Positions 22,928 to 35,633 of a stretch of 64,000 bases of DNA are shown in pieces. Under the pieces are notes generated by a model. That model was not told where the DNA came from and did no database searches. It saw nothing but the letters and a program-made list of their open reading frames with translations. Position 1 is the first letter of the stretch; the number at the start of each line of letters is the position of its first letter. A program made the position numbers and the translations under genes. The stretch comes from Liolophura sinensis (Eukaryota; Mollusca; Polyplacophora; Chitonida; Chitonidae): assembly GCF_032854445.1 (NCBI RefSeq), contig NC_088297.1, positions 17,247,127 to 17,311,126 of the forward strand, in the 5' to 3' direction.

Positions 22928-23145
22928 ATTATCACCTTTGCAACCACTCAAACGCAGTTTTCACAGGAGTTTATGAAAACAATTATTACAAAATGATGCT
23001 AAAAACGACTAGTTTGTCTCAATGAAGATGCAAGCTTCTTAAAACTGTAAAGAGAAATTTTTTCTCAACACCCCAAAGTTCTCTTAGAATGTTTAAAAAT
23101 ACTGGTTGCAGAGGCTGTTGAAGATACTTGAAGAATTAAGCGTAG
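22928..23145 (+). mobile_element. MITE-like element, copy 4 (diverged)
   Basis: It shares the interior (gttttcacaggagtttatg, gttgcagaggctgttgaag) with copies 2 and 3. The terminal inverted repeats are weaker. Confidence 0.55.
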
Positions 23146-23261
23146 GTTTTCTTAAAATTCAAGGTATCATATATCTGGTTTGTGACCTTCAGTCCATGTC
23201 ACCTCCTAAATGTATGTGGACATCAGGTAATGCGCTAAATAATAATAAACTAGCAATATGA

Positions 23262-23288
23262 TTATTATTATTATTATTATTATATAAT
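23262..23288. repeat. (ATT)n microsatellite
   Basis: A short run of ATT units. Confidence 0.9.
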
Positions 23289-23829
23289 ACTAGTATTATT
23301 TATTTTAGTGAATAAGGCTAATACGTGTATACCTTAATGAACAATATGAAAATCATAATCGGGCCTACAAGAAAGCCTACTAAAATTGCACAGGTTATTA
23401 TAACTCTAACATGACATCTTGGTTACCATGGAAACAAAATTCTTACAATGCACTCAATCGTTTGTTCTATAACATATTAAGATAACCATACATAATGCAC
23501 AGGACAAATTTTCCTGCACAATGGCGACTCAATGAATACGCAATGAATCAGAAGTATGTTGCCAGTTTTGCCACCAAAAGAATATTATTGCAACGGGAGG
23601 AATGAACAAGAGATAATGGACTTCACACAGCTTAGGACCAATTTACCTACTCTACGCAGGAAAAGTTACCTCCCTTGCCAAGCTCTGGAAGGTTACTGGA
23701 CTGTAAGCTCATTACAAAAGACAGCATGGCAAAGATTTCAGAACAGGTCATGGCACTGACCATTCTTGTGTAAAATATCTGAAAGAAAACTAGGTGGTCT
23801 GTCTTACTGTCTTTACACCTGTCTGCCAG

Positions 23830-24410
23830 TCAACTTGTCTATATCTGTTAGATTATACATGCGTCTGTTCATCTGTCTATCTGTCTCTGTGTGACGGCCT
23901 ATATGTCCATGTCTGATTGTGTCTGTATGTCTGTCCGTTGGTCTGTTAGATTGTGTCTGCATGCACCTGTCTATTTCAGTGTCTGTTCTCTGTCTGTCGC
24001 TATGTCTGTTAGATTGTGTCTGTATGTGTCTGTTCATTTGTGTTTCTTCTGTGTGATGTTCTATAGGTCTGATTGTGTCTGCATGTCTGTTTATTTCAGT
24101 GTCTGTTCCCTGTCTGTCCATCAGTATGTCTGTTGGATTGTGTCTGTTTGTTTGTGTGTCTTCTGTGTGATATTCCATTTGCCTGATTGTGTCTAGGTGT
24201 CTGTCTATTTCGGTGTCTGTTCTCTGTCTGTCCCTCTGTCCGTTAGATTGTGTCTGTATGTGTCTGCCTGTTTGTCTGTCTTCTGTGTGAAGTTCCATGT
24301 CTGTTTGTCTGTCTTCTGTGTGAAGTTCTATATGTCTGTTTGTCTGTCTTCTGTGTGAAGTTCTATATGCCTGATTGTGTCTGCATATCTGTTGTCTGTT
24401 CTCTGACTGT
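23830..24410. repeat. TCTG-rich simple and tandem repeat
   Basis: Many tgtctg/tctgtctg units with longer repeated segments (gtcttctgtgtgaagttcta). The open frames on both strands here are a by-product of the repeat. Confidence 0.9.
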
Positions 24411-24533
24411 CAGTAAATGAGAATCAGATCGCCTGTTTGTTTACGGAGAATATGCAGAACATTTGAAGATCTGACCCCTTAATCACGTGAGATTTCACTG
24501 ACAGGTCTGACATATACAGTATGCTGGATGATG

Positions 24534-27500
24534 CTAAAGCTTTAGGCAAATTGTTTTCACTTCGGTGTAAAACTCCAGTGACTCCTTAGCACCTTCTCGT
24601 CCTAACCCTGAAGATTTTGTTCCTCCAAATGGCATGTTCAGGTCTCGTACCAGCCAGCAATTTGCCCACACTGTCCCCACCTAGAAACGAAAAGACACAT
24701 GCATTATCACACACAAATTATCACAGGTGTTTTACCACACAAATTATCACAGATACATTCATATCACACATGAACTATCATAGGTACATGTACATTATTG
24801 CACTTGTATTATCACACAGATTGTTACACAATGACAATATTCTATTCTCAGCAGTAGTTTTTCAAACAACATCACACATTTACCACTGTACTTGCACATA
24901 CGCCAACCCTAATTCTACTAGCTGAGATAATCCAGCTCAATTTATTTATTTATTTGATTATTTGCTTGACTGGTGTTTTACGCCTTACTCAAAAATATTT
25001 CACTTATACAACAGCGGCCAGCATTATGGTGGGAGGAAACCTGAGAGAGCCCAGGAGAAACCCATGACCATCTGCAGGTTGCTGACAGACCTTCCCACGG
25101 TCGAAGAGGAAGTCAGCATGAGCTGGACTTGAACTCACAGCAACCGCATTGGTGAGAGAATCCTAGACTCTTAACCAACTAGCCACGGAGGCCCCATAAT
25201 CAAGCTCAAGGGTCATGTTTCAAAACATGTACAACAGTCTGGCATTAGTGAGTAAATCACAAGGTTTCAATTCACATTTTTGTCTACTGATTTGTCGTCT
25301 TTTACACTCACACAAATTAACTGTGATAAATATTAGACAAACAAAATTCTGGTATTGTTATATACATGTATACCTGTAGTTTCTGAGACACGTGATGTAA
25401 ACAGCGACTGTCCTTCGTCCACACTGTGGCACACAAACCGTACTTCACGTCATTGGCTCGTCGAATGACCTAGTCAAGTAAAAACACAATGTCACTCCAG
25501 ATTTCTACTCTGAAACAATAATGTGGGACATATGAGATTGCCAGTTCAAAACTCGGACTGGTCTCAGCCAATTTTCAGATCTAAAATCTCAGCTATAACA
25601 AATACCAATTAAACCATTACCTGAGCCACATTTAGGACATTTGGACTGCTGTTTTTAGCCAATATAATGTAACTGTAACAGGAATACACAGTTTCTCTTT
25701 TCTCACATTATTATTCCATCTAATAAACAACATACCCATTTCTTTACTTTTCCAAGAGTACTGGCATAGAATTGCAATTTTTAGCTTTCAGCACAACTAA
25801 TATCTATCCCAGAAATAAGAATGATCAGTATACCTCTTCCTCCGTCTGAAAAGGGACAATACAAGTGACTGGCCCAAATATTTCCTCTTTCATCAAACGA
25901 GAATCATCTTTCACATCAGTTATGACTGTTGGCCTCATAAAATAGCCCTGTCAAACAATGAAGATAAACAAGCTTCCACCACAGCTCACTTTGTGTATTT
26001 ATTTATTTATTTAATTGTTGTTTAACACTATATTCAAGAATACGATGACTGTCAGTTTTATGGGTGGAGAAAACCGGAATGCACGGGGTAAACCACCAGC
26101 CACAGCTTACCTACAACCACAGATATGCACACTGTACTGAGGGAAAACAAGTGGTCTTAAACAAGTGTTAGACTGCGTAACCTGCCACACCTGATCACCA
26201 GGGACTGTTTATTATCAAGGCCTCTCAAACAGATTTATGAATGAATGAAGCACCACCTTTTGTCACGTACCTGACGCAGTCTCATGACGGTTTGAACCAA
26301 TGAGCCAAAACTGAAATAACTATGACAATATCCAGGTACTACAGGTATTGTGTGAGCGTGAAAGTTACATTTGTGAATCTATCGCATTAATCTCATTCAC
26401 ACCTGATATTTTCACCCTATGACCTGGAGGTCAAATCTCGTATACTAACAGTCAGTTGAACCAGAAAATAGATGTAGCAGAATATCTCCAAATCTCACAT
26501 GTCGATTCCTCTCCTCCAGTTCTAATTCTTCTACACCGTCTCCACACAAAATGGTGGCTCCTTCCGCTCTGGCTACCTCCACATAACCTTTGACCTTAGC
26601 CAGGTGATCTTTGCTGATTAGGGCACCCATCCATGACTCAGCTTTCCTGGGATCCCCCACTTTGATGGCCCTGCAGATCATATCACACAGTCAATGAACG
26701 AATGCTCTGAGCCATCCAGGTAAGGTGGATTTAATACACAAAACACTGGATACATGTTGAGCAATTTCTGCAGCTGGAACTCACCAATGGGCTTCATCAG
26801 AGAACATCAAGAATGCGGTAACAATTTACAGACACGGGTATGTATATGTACATGCATACCTGCAACCAGTTCGTAAATTTCATAACAAAAGCTGCAAATC
26901 TGTAAAATGTGGTGTATTATTGTAGTTCCTTTGGAAAAGAGTTCCAAGAGTTCAACATATCATGCACTTTTCATAATTTCGGCCTACTTATTTATTTGCC
27001 TGGTGGTTAATACCATACTCCACAATTGTTCACATGTGCATGATGTCATTCAGTTTTACGGGTTGGAAGAACCTGAGTAAACTGACCATCAGTCTTTGCC
27101 AGGTACTTTTATACAAACCTCTTAACTTTAATAAAGCCCTAGAAAAACAAGTATAAGCTGGATTTGAACCTAGAAGATTGACAGCTGCAACTCCATACAA
27201 TGTTTCAGCCAACAAGAGTTTGCAAAGGGTCCAAAAGTAGACGGCAGCTGTAATATGAAAACTATTGCTAGATGTCATTTACTTCTGCAGTGAAATCCAC
27301 AGTTAAATTGGGTCCCAGAGATATTTGGAGCATGAAAACTTGCAGTACACCAAAGATAAAACTACACAGATACTGATAGTCACCTCTTATTTTGGAGGGG
27401 GCCTCCGTGGCTCAGTCGGTTAGCGCGCTAGCGCAGCGTAATGACCCAGGAGCCTCTCACCAATGCGGTCGCTGTGAGTTCAAGTCCAGCTCATGCTGGC

Positions 27501-30500
27501 TTCCTCTCCGGCCGTAAGTGGGAAGGTCTGCCAGCAACCTGCGGATGGTCGTGGGTTTCCCCCGGGCTCTGCCCGGTTTCCACCCACCATAATGCTGGCC
27601 GCCGTCGTATAAGTGAAATATTCTTGAGTACGGCGTAAAACACCAATCAAAAAAAAAAAAAAATCTTATTTTGGAAATTAAGAAAGCCATATTCGATCAC
27701 CTGTAAGCATTTCTTCATAGGCAGTATAGCGCAGCGCAATGACCCAGGAGCCTCTCACCAGTGCGGTCACTGTGAGTTCAAGTCCAGCTCATGCTGGCTT
27801 CCTCTCTGGCCGTAGGTGGGAAAGTCTATTAGCAACCTGCGGATGGTCGTGGGTTTCCACTGGGCTGTGCTCGGTTCCCTCCCACCATAATGCTTGTCGC
27901 CATGGTATAAGTGAAATATTCTTGAGTATGGCGTTAAACACCAATAAAATAAATAAATTATAGGCAGTAAAACTTCAAGCAGCAATGCACAGCCTTTTTA
28001 AATTTAAGCTCTGGAAAGTCCTTTAAAAGGTTTCAAAGTTGATCGACTAGTCTTGAATTCCACACCTAGCAGCTGTCACAAACTTTTCAACGAATGTCTT
28101 GTAAATCTCCTGCTGGACAAATATACGACTTGTACAGAGGCAAACTTCCCCCTGGTTGATGAAAGATGACCTGAAACACATAAATATTAGATCATCATTC
28201 AAAGGGAAACAAATTCATTCTGAATATAGGAACAAAGGTACTCTGGTTTCATGAAATGCCACTGACAGGCTTCTATCGATATCAAAGAAAATGGTGAGAC
28301 GGAAGTTTAAAAGCAGCAATGTTAATATACTAGGGCTGGGTGGGGTGTCACATCTGGTGTCAGTTAACTGTGGATGGGTGGGGTGTCAGTATGCTGTGGG
28401 TGGGTGGGGTGTCAGTATACTGTGGCTGGCTGGAGTGTCAGTATGCAGTGGCTGGGTGGGGCATCAGTATACTGTGTCTTGTTGGGGTGTCAGTATACTG
28501 TGGTTGGGTGCGTGTCAGATTACTGTGGATGGGTGAGAGTATTCGTGCAGAGTTGCTGGTTGGAGTGTTAGCATACTGTGTATAGTTGAGGTGTCAGTAC
28601 GCTGTGGTTGGGTGGGGTTTCCTTATACAGTGGCTGAGTGGGTTTTCTTATACAGTGTCTCGGTGGGGTGTCCATATACAGTGGCTAGGTGAGATATCAG
28701 TATACTGTGGCTAAGTGAGATGTCGGTATACTGTGGATGGGTCTGGTGTCAGTGTTATGTGGAATGTCACTACATTGTGGGTGTGGATTCAGTACACTGT
28801 GTGGGTGGGGCTTCAGTATACTGTGTGAGGGTGGGGTATCAGTACACTGTGTGTGAGTGGGGTGACAGTATACTGTGTGTGGGTGGAATGTCACTACACT
28901 GTGGGTGTGGATTCAGTACACTGTGTGGGTGGGGCTTCAGTATACTGTGTGAGGGTGGGGTATCAGTACACTGTGTGTGAGTGGGGTGACAGTATACTGT
29001 GTGTGGGTGGAATGTCACTACACTGTGGGTGTGGATTCAGTACACTGTGTGGGTGGGGCTTCAGTATACTGTGTGAGGGTGGGGTATCAGTACACTGTGT
29101 ATGAGTGGGGTGACAGTATACTGTGTGTGGGTGGAATGTCACTACACTGTGGGTGTGGATTCAGTACACTGTGTGGGTGGGGCTTCAGTATACTGTATGT
29201 GAGTGCGATGTCAGTATCCTCTGTGCGAATGGGGAGTCAGCACACTGTGCATTGGTGGGGTGTCAATATAACCTTGCTAATCAAAGGGAGGTAACACGTC
29301 AACATATGTTTATGCAATTGGCTGCAATCGGCTGAAGTATACATATCTTGCATGTTATGGTCACGGGAGTATTTTGCCTGAAGAGGAGGAATTATCTCAG
29401 CAGTATGTGCCCCCTAAAACTCACTTGATTGTAGTAGGAATGCACTGATCCAAATCTGCATCTTTGAAAATAACCGCTGCGTTTTTACCTCCTAACTGAA
29501 AAGTCAAAATTATAATCTGATTCAGACAAAAATCCTATTCACCATAATAAAGCACATTTACATAGGGAGTCATAATTAACAGTGCTGGATATACACATGT
29601 ACAGCTAAATGATGCCCACTTCATCAACTTTTTTTTTCTTTCAAAAAAACCTAATTTATCAAGTACCAAGGCTTCTGACAACAGTTCTGCGACCGCTAAC
29701 CCTTCAGAATAGCAAAGCTATTAACATACTGCTGACATGGCGTACCTTAAGCCATAATCATTCCTTCAGAACCCAGGAGGTTTATCAGGTATCTGGCACG
29801 AAGTGGCCAAAAGTTTCCTCAATGCTATCACCAGAATCATTCACCCCAATGCTTGGCAACTATCAGATATTAAGGAGAAATGCTCTGGATTAATTCTGAG
29901 AATGCCCATCTAATCCCATACCGATGCATCCCTGTACATGGAGGCAGCTAAAATGTACTTTGAGAGGGCAACCCTCTGTCATAGATTAATGTGGGAATTC
30001 CCATGTTATACACAAGGTGACTGTTTTGTATTTCTATCCTATCTTGAAATGGTTAAGAACTGTTTAAAAAATTCTTGGATATGGATGCCAATCCAGACCA
30101 CAACCAAAAATATTTTTGTTAAAGAGGTAATTATTAGGGCTATTCTAAAATAATAGCAAAAAATTTGAATGTATTGGTGACGACCTATTTTTTCGCTTTA
30201 ACCCCTTAAAGTAGCTGACACACACACATTTGCTAAAAAACATAACCTACTTGGCAGAGGTAAACTTAATGTGGTCAGAATTCCCAAATATAAGCCAGAT
30301 TTCTCTTCCAGCAAGGTACTAGTCAAATCTCACCTCTAGTGACATTTTCTTGCAGAACGGGGCAGCTGCCAGTCGTAGTTTCTCTGCAGTGACAGTCCCG
30401 CCCGTAAAGGAGATGAGGGGCACATCCGGGTGTTTGACCAGAGCTTCCCCAGCGCTCTGGCCACGCCCAAACACGATGTTCACCACACCTGAAGGCACAC

Positions 30501-33500
30501 CTGAAAATATGACAACAATTTCATCACAAAGCTCTTACAAACTTATAGGCCCATTAGTCTGGTTCCCTGACATATTCTGCATACCTTGAATGTGACCTCA
30601 TGTACATTACAAAGCTATCTGCCCTACGATTGGCCACTTATATATAGTAACACATTGGCAGCGGGGGAAGACTATCAACACAGTATGTTGTATGAAAGGG
30701 CTATTGCAAAGTATTAACACCTGAATTTAACGTGACAATGTACAGCACCCCTGTGGCGTCACAAAGAACTTTTGGGGAAATTTTTTTTTTTGATACCCAA
30801 GCATAATGGTAAATGTAATCAAAACAGATGTTTAACATTTCATAGAACAATAGCATCACACCTACATACCCTAATTCTTTTAATTTTTGAGACAGAGATT
30901 AGTTGTGTTGAAAGCAGAATATTACATTTGTTTACCAGCCTTTTGGAAGAGTACTGATATACATATGTTGTTCATTAGATGGTCTAACCATGAAACTTAA
31001 TATTTTGGCTACAATTACATATATATTGGCTAAAATGAGCAGAACAGGTGCCCCAAAAATTAGAAGAAATAGGGTACACAACTGTATACAAGGTATACTA
31101 GTCTTGCTAAACTAACAGTGTAACACTCAAACTTAAGGAAAGTTGGCCAAGTCTAAAATCTGTAAAAATCTGGTAAAAATATAAAGAAAAATACTTTCAA
31201 AATATAATCAGATGAGGACATGAAATAGAAGGTACAAAAGTGTGACTAATTTCTGTGGCCATGCAACAATTATTCATGATGTTGTAAGAACAAAAATGTT
31301 TCATTGCAAATTTGAAATTGTGTCTCAGAACACAGTTTTTTCAAAGGTAGAAAAGGTGAGCAAAACAGACTGAGCACTTTCGCCTTGCAAAGTTACCTGC
31401 ATCTTTGAAGACCTTGCATAATGCCCAGGCTGACACAGAGGTCATCTCGCTGGGCTTCACCACGACGGTGTTGCCGGCTGCTATCGCTGGAGCAACCTTG
31501 AAGGTGAGGAGATAGAGGGGGAGGTTCCACGGGGTGATGAGGCCAGCCACACCCACTGGGTAACGCATGGTGTAATTGAGGGCTCCTACCGGCTCCAGAA
31601 TACTAGAGCTGTTAACATTATCCGATGCAGCGAATTAAGCAGTTTGTCAAGACATTCAAGACAAAAAACACTAATCAGATATTTATTTATTTATCTGACT
31701 GGTGTTTTACACCATACTTAAGAATATTTCAGTTGTATAGACATCGGCCAGTGTTATTCTGGGAGGAAACAGGGCATAGCCTGGGGGAAACCCACGATCA
31801 TCAGTAGGTTGCTGACAGAACTTTCCAAGTACATTTATAGGTCAGCATGGGCTCCAGAGAAATATGTTTGCAGTCACACCTGTTCCTTACATGTACCTTT
31901 TATGTCTGTCAATTTATCACAAGCACAATGTTCACTGGTTATTTCCAAGGTCGTAAGGGCCCTAAGATTCTCGAAGTAACACACAAAGTGACCCGCTGTA
32001 CTGACGCCCTCAACATATTTCACAGGGGCAGGTAACTGTAGCAGATATATAAAACGGAGCATGATTTGATGTTGGTTTGGGATCTGGTAAAATTTTGCAA
32101 ACCCTATAATCACAGGAATGTCAGATAATTTTGGAGATCTGATGGATGTAGGTTTTGTGTAGAAAGCCAGCATCTTACAGGCAATGCCCAGTGGAAGCAT
32201 TTGTAATGCTGCCTAAAGAGACACCAATTTTCTGTTTCACTAAAATCCAATAACGGGATAAAAATAACACTGAAAATACACAATTTTATTTTGTCCTACC
32301 TTGATGTTTTTATGATTTTCCTGTTTTTCAAGGCTTTCTGATCAAGTAAATATATCTTCAATAAGAAAAATTGCCGAGATACACTACATTTTCCACAAGA
32401 TTTCAAGTTTTATTTTTATAGTACCTTCCTCAGATACTGAAAAAAGACTTATTCTGACCTTTAAACAACAATTAAACTTGGTGTGGCCAATGGATGTGCA
32501 AGAAAAAAATCTGATACTGAATACTGTAACAAAATCTGTCACAAAATCTGATACTGAATACTGTCACAAATCTGATATTGAATACTGTCACAAAATCTGA
32601 TACTGTATACTGTCACAAAATCTGATACTGAACACTGTCACAAAATCTGATACTGTACACTGTCACAAATCTGATAGTGAGTACTGTCACAAAATCTGAT
32701 ACTGTATACTGTCACAAAATCTGATACAGAATACTGTCACAAAGTCTGATATTGAATACTGTCACAAAATTTGATACTGAATACTGTCACAAAATCTGAT
32801 ACTGTATACTGTCACAAAATCTGATACAGAATACTGTCACAAAATCTAATACTGTATACTGTCACAAAATCTTATACTGAATACTGTCACAAAATCTGAT
32901 ACTGTATACTGTCACAAAATCTGACACAGAATACTGTCACAAAATCTGATACAGAATACTGTCACAAAGTCTGATATTGAATACTGTCACAAAATTTGAT
33001 ACTGAATACTGTCACAAAATCTGATACTGTATACTGTCACAAAATCTGATACAGAATACTGTCACAAAATCTAATACTGTATACTGTCACAAAATCTTAT
33101 ACTGAATACTGTCACAAAATCTAATACTGTATACTGTCACAAAATCTGACACAGAATACTGTCACAAAATCTGATACTGTATACTGTCACAAAATCTTAT
33201 ACTGAATACTGTCACAAAATCTGATACTGAATACTGTCACAAAATCTGATACTGAATACTGTCACAAAATCTGATACTGTATACTGTCACAAAATCTGAT
33301 ACTGTATACTGTCACAAAATCTAATACTGTATACTGTCACAAAATCTTATACTGAATACTGTCACAAAATCTGATACTGTATACTGTCACAAAATCTGAC
33401 ACAGAATACTGTCACAAAATCTGATACTGAATACTGTCACAAAATCTGATTCTGAATACTGTATCTCCTTGGGTTCAATATAATATTGACAAGTTTGGAC

Positions 33501-33519
33501 TAACACATGTACATATACT

Positions 33520-33550
<31 letters not shown>

Positions 33551-35633
33551 TTTGATTGATTTGTGATTTACGCCGTACTCAAGAACATTTCACTTATACG
33601 ATGGCGGCCAGCAGTATGGTGGGAGAAAACTGGGCAGAACCAGGAGGAAACCCATGACCATCTGCAGGTTGCTAGCAGACCTTCCCACATACGGCTGGAG
33701 AGGAAGCCAGCATGAGCTGGATTTGAACTCAAAGCAACTGCATTGGTGAGAGGCTCCTGGGTCATTCCGTTGCCCTAGCGCACTTACCAATTGAGCCACT
33801 AGAGGTCCCTACATGTACTTTAAATCTTCAACTTTGCAAGGTGTTTATTCAAGTAAATTCGGAAGGCATTACTCTGTGTTGACTGACAAAATCATAGCTT
33901 TTGTGAAGCCCTGAAAATGGCCCATTCAACCAAAGTCGTTTTGTCTCCAAAATCAAATTAAATATGGGCATAAATTGCACTCAAAGTTGCCTTTTTCATT
34001 TGTGAAAAGGTCAAGCAATTAGGGTATTTATACACAGAGACAGAGTTTCCTTCGATTACCTATTGAGTTCATGAAGCATGGACGTTGCGAAAAACCTCAT
34101 GTTGAGGATGGCCCGTGGGATGTCAACAGCTCTAGCCAACCAGACGGGCTTACCCTGGTCACGTGACTCCAGCTCCGCAAACTCATCCAGCTTGGACTCG
34201 AGGATGTCGGCGACCTTCATCATTATAGCTGATCTTTGCTTGAGAGGCGTTCCTGACCATCTTTGGACGAAAAAAATATGGAGTCGTTTGTCTTTCTATT
34301 TACATGTATAAATTTGCGTAGTTTAACACTGTACTGAAGAATTTTTGATTTATAATAGTCAATTATTTGATTGATTGGTGTTTTACGTCGTACTCAACAA
34401 TATTTCACTAATATGACAGCGGCCAGTAAACCCTGTTATGGTAGGAGGAAACTGGGCAGAGCCTGGGCAAAACCCACGATCATCCGCAGGTTGCTGCAGA
34501 CCTTCCCACGTATGTCATTAACTCATTTATAATACAACTGAGTGTAGCAATGGTGGAGGACACCGAAGTGTCTCAAGTATTTATTTATTTATTTGATTGA
34601 TGCTTTAAGCCATACTCAAGAATATCCCACTCATAAGGTAGCCAGCATTATGGTGGAGGGAAACCAGGTGGAGGGAAACCAGGCGGAGGCCTCTAGAAAC
34701 TTCTCAATTTCACAAATGTTAATTTCCTTGATTTTCTCTACGGTACCTCTTCTCCAAATATTTTATATATTTATATGATTGGTGTTTTTTGCGGCTCTGA
34801 GGAATATTTCACTTATACAACAGCGACCAGCATTATGGAGGGGAAATCCATGACAATCTGAAGGTTGCTGGTAGACCTTCCCACGTACGGGCGGAGAGGA
34901 AGCCAACATGAGCTTGACATGAGCTCCATCATAATAGTTGCCTAAAATTTTTAATAGGTCACCTGAAACAGTAGGCCTACGTAGGACATTTTTTTTAACC
35001 TTTAACGATAAAAGATCGAGTTCTAACTTCCCTTCTAAATTAACAAGTTATTTGGGCAATGTTTCATGGTATATAACCTCATTTTTTTGTAACAATTTCT
35101 GGTAAAAAACGAAATCATGAGTTCCTGAAGTTGTAAATTGCAAGGCGTGCATGCGGTGAAGGGAATCTGGTCTGATTGACCTTAATTGTCCACCCAACAT
35201 GGTACACAATTTTTTTTATTCTTGTTTCTTGTTGGGTTTTTTTTTTTTTGTAGGAATTTACGATATTCCCTAAGAAAACTGCAGCACCACCAGCCCTCTT
35301 AAGCTAAAGACCATCTCACACTTCTCTGCCTTAGCAACCCCCTGACGACTAGAGAGGAGCATGGGGAGTGGAGGAGGGTTACAGCAACTTCATGACTTCT
35401 GACCCAGGCTAAACTTGACCTACATTTAACACGTCACAGCTCTTGGGGTAACCATTTAAATAATACCCTGGAAATGCATCCTTCGCCGCACGGATAGCAT
35501 CGTCCACTTCACCACTGCCACTGTCAGGTATCTTTGCCCACACTTCTCCCGTTGACGGATCGAAACTGTCCAGCAGACGATCGCATTTGACAAACTCCCC
35601 ACCGATAAAGTTTTCCACGACGACTTCTGTCAT
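24534..35633 (-). CDS. ALDH8A1: 2-aminomuconic semialdehyde dehydrogenase (ALDH8A1), 10 exons, 483 aa
   Basis: NAD-dependent aldehyde dehydrogenase; the family oxidises 2-aminomuconate semialdehyde in the kynurenine pathway. Exons in transcript order: 35633-35467, 34260-34060, 31608-31397, 30500-30334, 29495-29425, 28170-28066, 26670-26499, 25947-25834, 25469-25374, 24680-24534 (TAG at 24536-24534). All are GT-AG, and the frame closes (1452 nt). Human ALDH8A1 is 487 aa. Landmarks: [15 protein letters not shown] near the start, [20 protein letters not shown], catalytic Glu249 in MSLELGG, catalytic Cys283 in [11 protein letters not shown] (34 residues apart, as in the family), EEIFGPV, and [16 protein letters not shown] near the end. 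I chose the ATG at 35633 (A at -3, aligns with family start); an in-frame ATG at 35660 would add nine residues. It is divergent from ATPIF1, 560 bp away. No catalytic residue is missing. Confidence 0.96.
24939..25194 (-). repeat. SINE-A, full length, reverse orientation, ALDH8A1 intron 9
   Basis: It runs from an AAATAAATAAA-type tail (tttatttatttatttgatta) through the body to the head (agccacggaggcccc). Short flanking similarity (agctcaa on both sides) may be a target-site duplication. Confidence 0.92.
25995..26230 (-). repeat. SINE-like repeat, family D, ALDH8A1 intron 7
   Basis: A tttatttattta tail leads into aattgttgtttaacactata and a body with ggtggagaaaaccggaatgc. The body recurs, diverged, at about 55515-55800. 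Confidence 0.55.
27397..27663 (+). mobile_element. SINE-A, full length with target-site duplication, ALDH8A1 intron 6
   Basis: An intact copy with A and B boxes. It is flanked by the 12-bp direct repeat TCTTATTTTGGA at 27385-27396 and 27664-27675, and its tail is a plain A run rather than AAAT units. Confidence 0.95.
27727..27959 (+). mobile_element. 5'-truncated SINE-A with its own target-site duplication
   Basis: It begins inside the head (agcgcagcgcaatgaccc) and ends AATAAATAAA. A 10-bp direct repeat, ATAGGCAGTA, flanks it at 27717-27726 and 27960-27969, so truncation happened at insertion. It lies only 64 bp from the full-length copy. Confidence 0.92.
28330..29260. repeat. Minisatellite with 124-bp higher-order unit, ALDH8A1 intron 5
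   Basis: The base unit is about 20-23 bp (gtggggtgtcagtatactgt). From 28763 the array is organised in 124-bp superunits (starts at 28763, 28887, 29011, 29135) that are nearly identical. The open frames here are artefacts of the repeat. Confidence 0.92.
29640..30140 (+). other. Unrecognised coding-like stretch in ALDH8A1 intron 4, possibly a decayed retroelement
   Basis: Adjacent frames on the + strand, interrupted by shifts and stops, give protein-like segments such as [19 protein letters not shown] and [17 protein letters not shown]. Composition differs from the flanking A+T-rich intron. I do not recognise the family; a decayed LINE 3' region is one possibility. Confidence 0.25.
31682..31850 (-). 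repeat. SINE-A partial copy, reverse orientation, ALDH8A1 intron 2
   Basis: Reverse-complement tail and body; the head is degraded. It sits just upstream (in transcript terms) of exon 3. Confidence 0.82.
32505..33462. repeat. 25-bp minisatellite (aatactgtcacaaaatctga type), ALDH8A1 intron 2
   Basis: About 38 units of 25 bp with few variant positions (gatactg/gatacag/tatactg). Blocks of unit variants recur, pointing to expansion by multi-unit duplication. Confidence 0.95.
33520..33807 (-). repeat. SINE-A, full length, reverse orientation, ALDH8A1 intron 2
   Basis: A long TTTATTTA tail, body and tRNA-like head ending gagccactagaggtccct. ACATGTAC occurs at 33505-33512 and 33811-33818 and may be the target-site duplication, though that octamer is common in this genome. 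Confidence 0.92.
34362..34925 (-). repeat. Three SINE-A fragments in reverse orientation, ALDH8A1 intron 1
   Basis: Partial copies at about 34362-34515, 34577-34690 and 34760-34925, all missing the full head. Between them the intron holds nothing I recognise. Confidence 0.78.

Larger units (their letters stand above)
13727..24533. other. Gene-poor convergent intergenic region between IRS and ALDH8A1
   Basis: About 10.8 kb with no exon I can support. After the IRS 3'UTR it holds minisatellites (14795-15450, 16820-17330, 20205-20603, 23830-24410), three MITE-like copies (15457, 21237, 22928), SINE-A copies (19864, 22680) and a G-rich stretch at 17806-17830. The open frames inside are short, repeat-derived or start at non-ATG codons. 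Confidence 0.6.

Noticed and set aside
23813-24298. 161-codon Asp/Arg/Thr/His-rich frame
   Set aside because: It is a translation of the TCTG-type simple repeat and is open on both strands.
28720-29294. Overlapping Cys/Gly/Val-rich frames near 28.3-29.3 kb
   Set aside because: They come from the 22/124-bp repeat and restart every 124 bp. They lie inside an ALDH8A1 intron.
32505-33462. Regular direct repeats recalling a CRISPR array
   Set aside because: The units are contiguous 25-bp minisatellite copies without unique spacers, in an animal gene intron.
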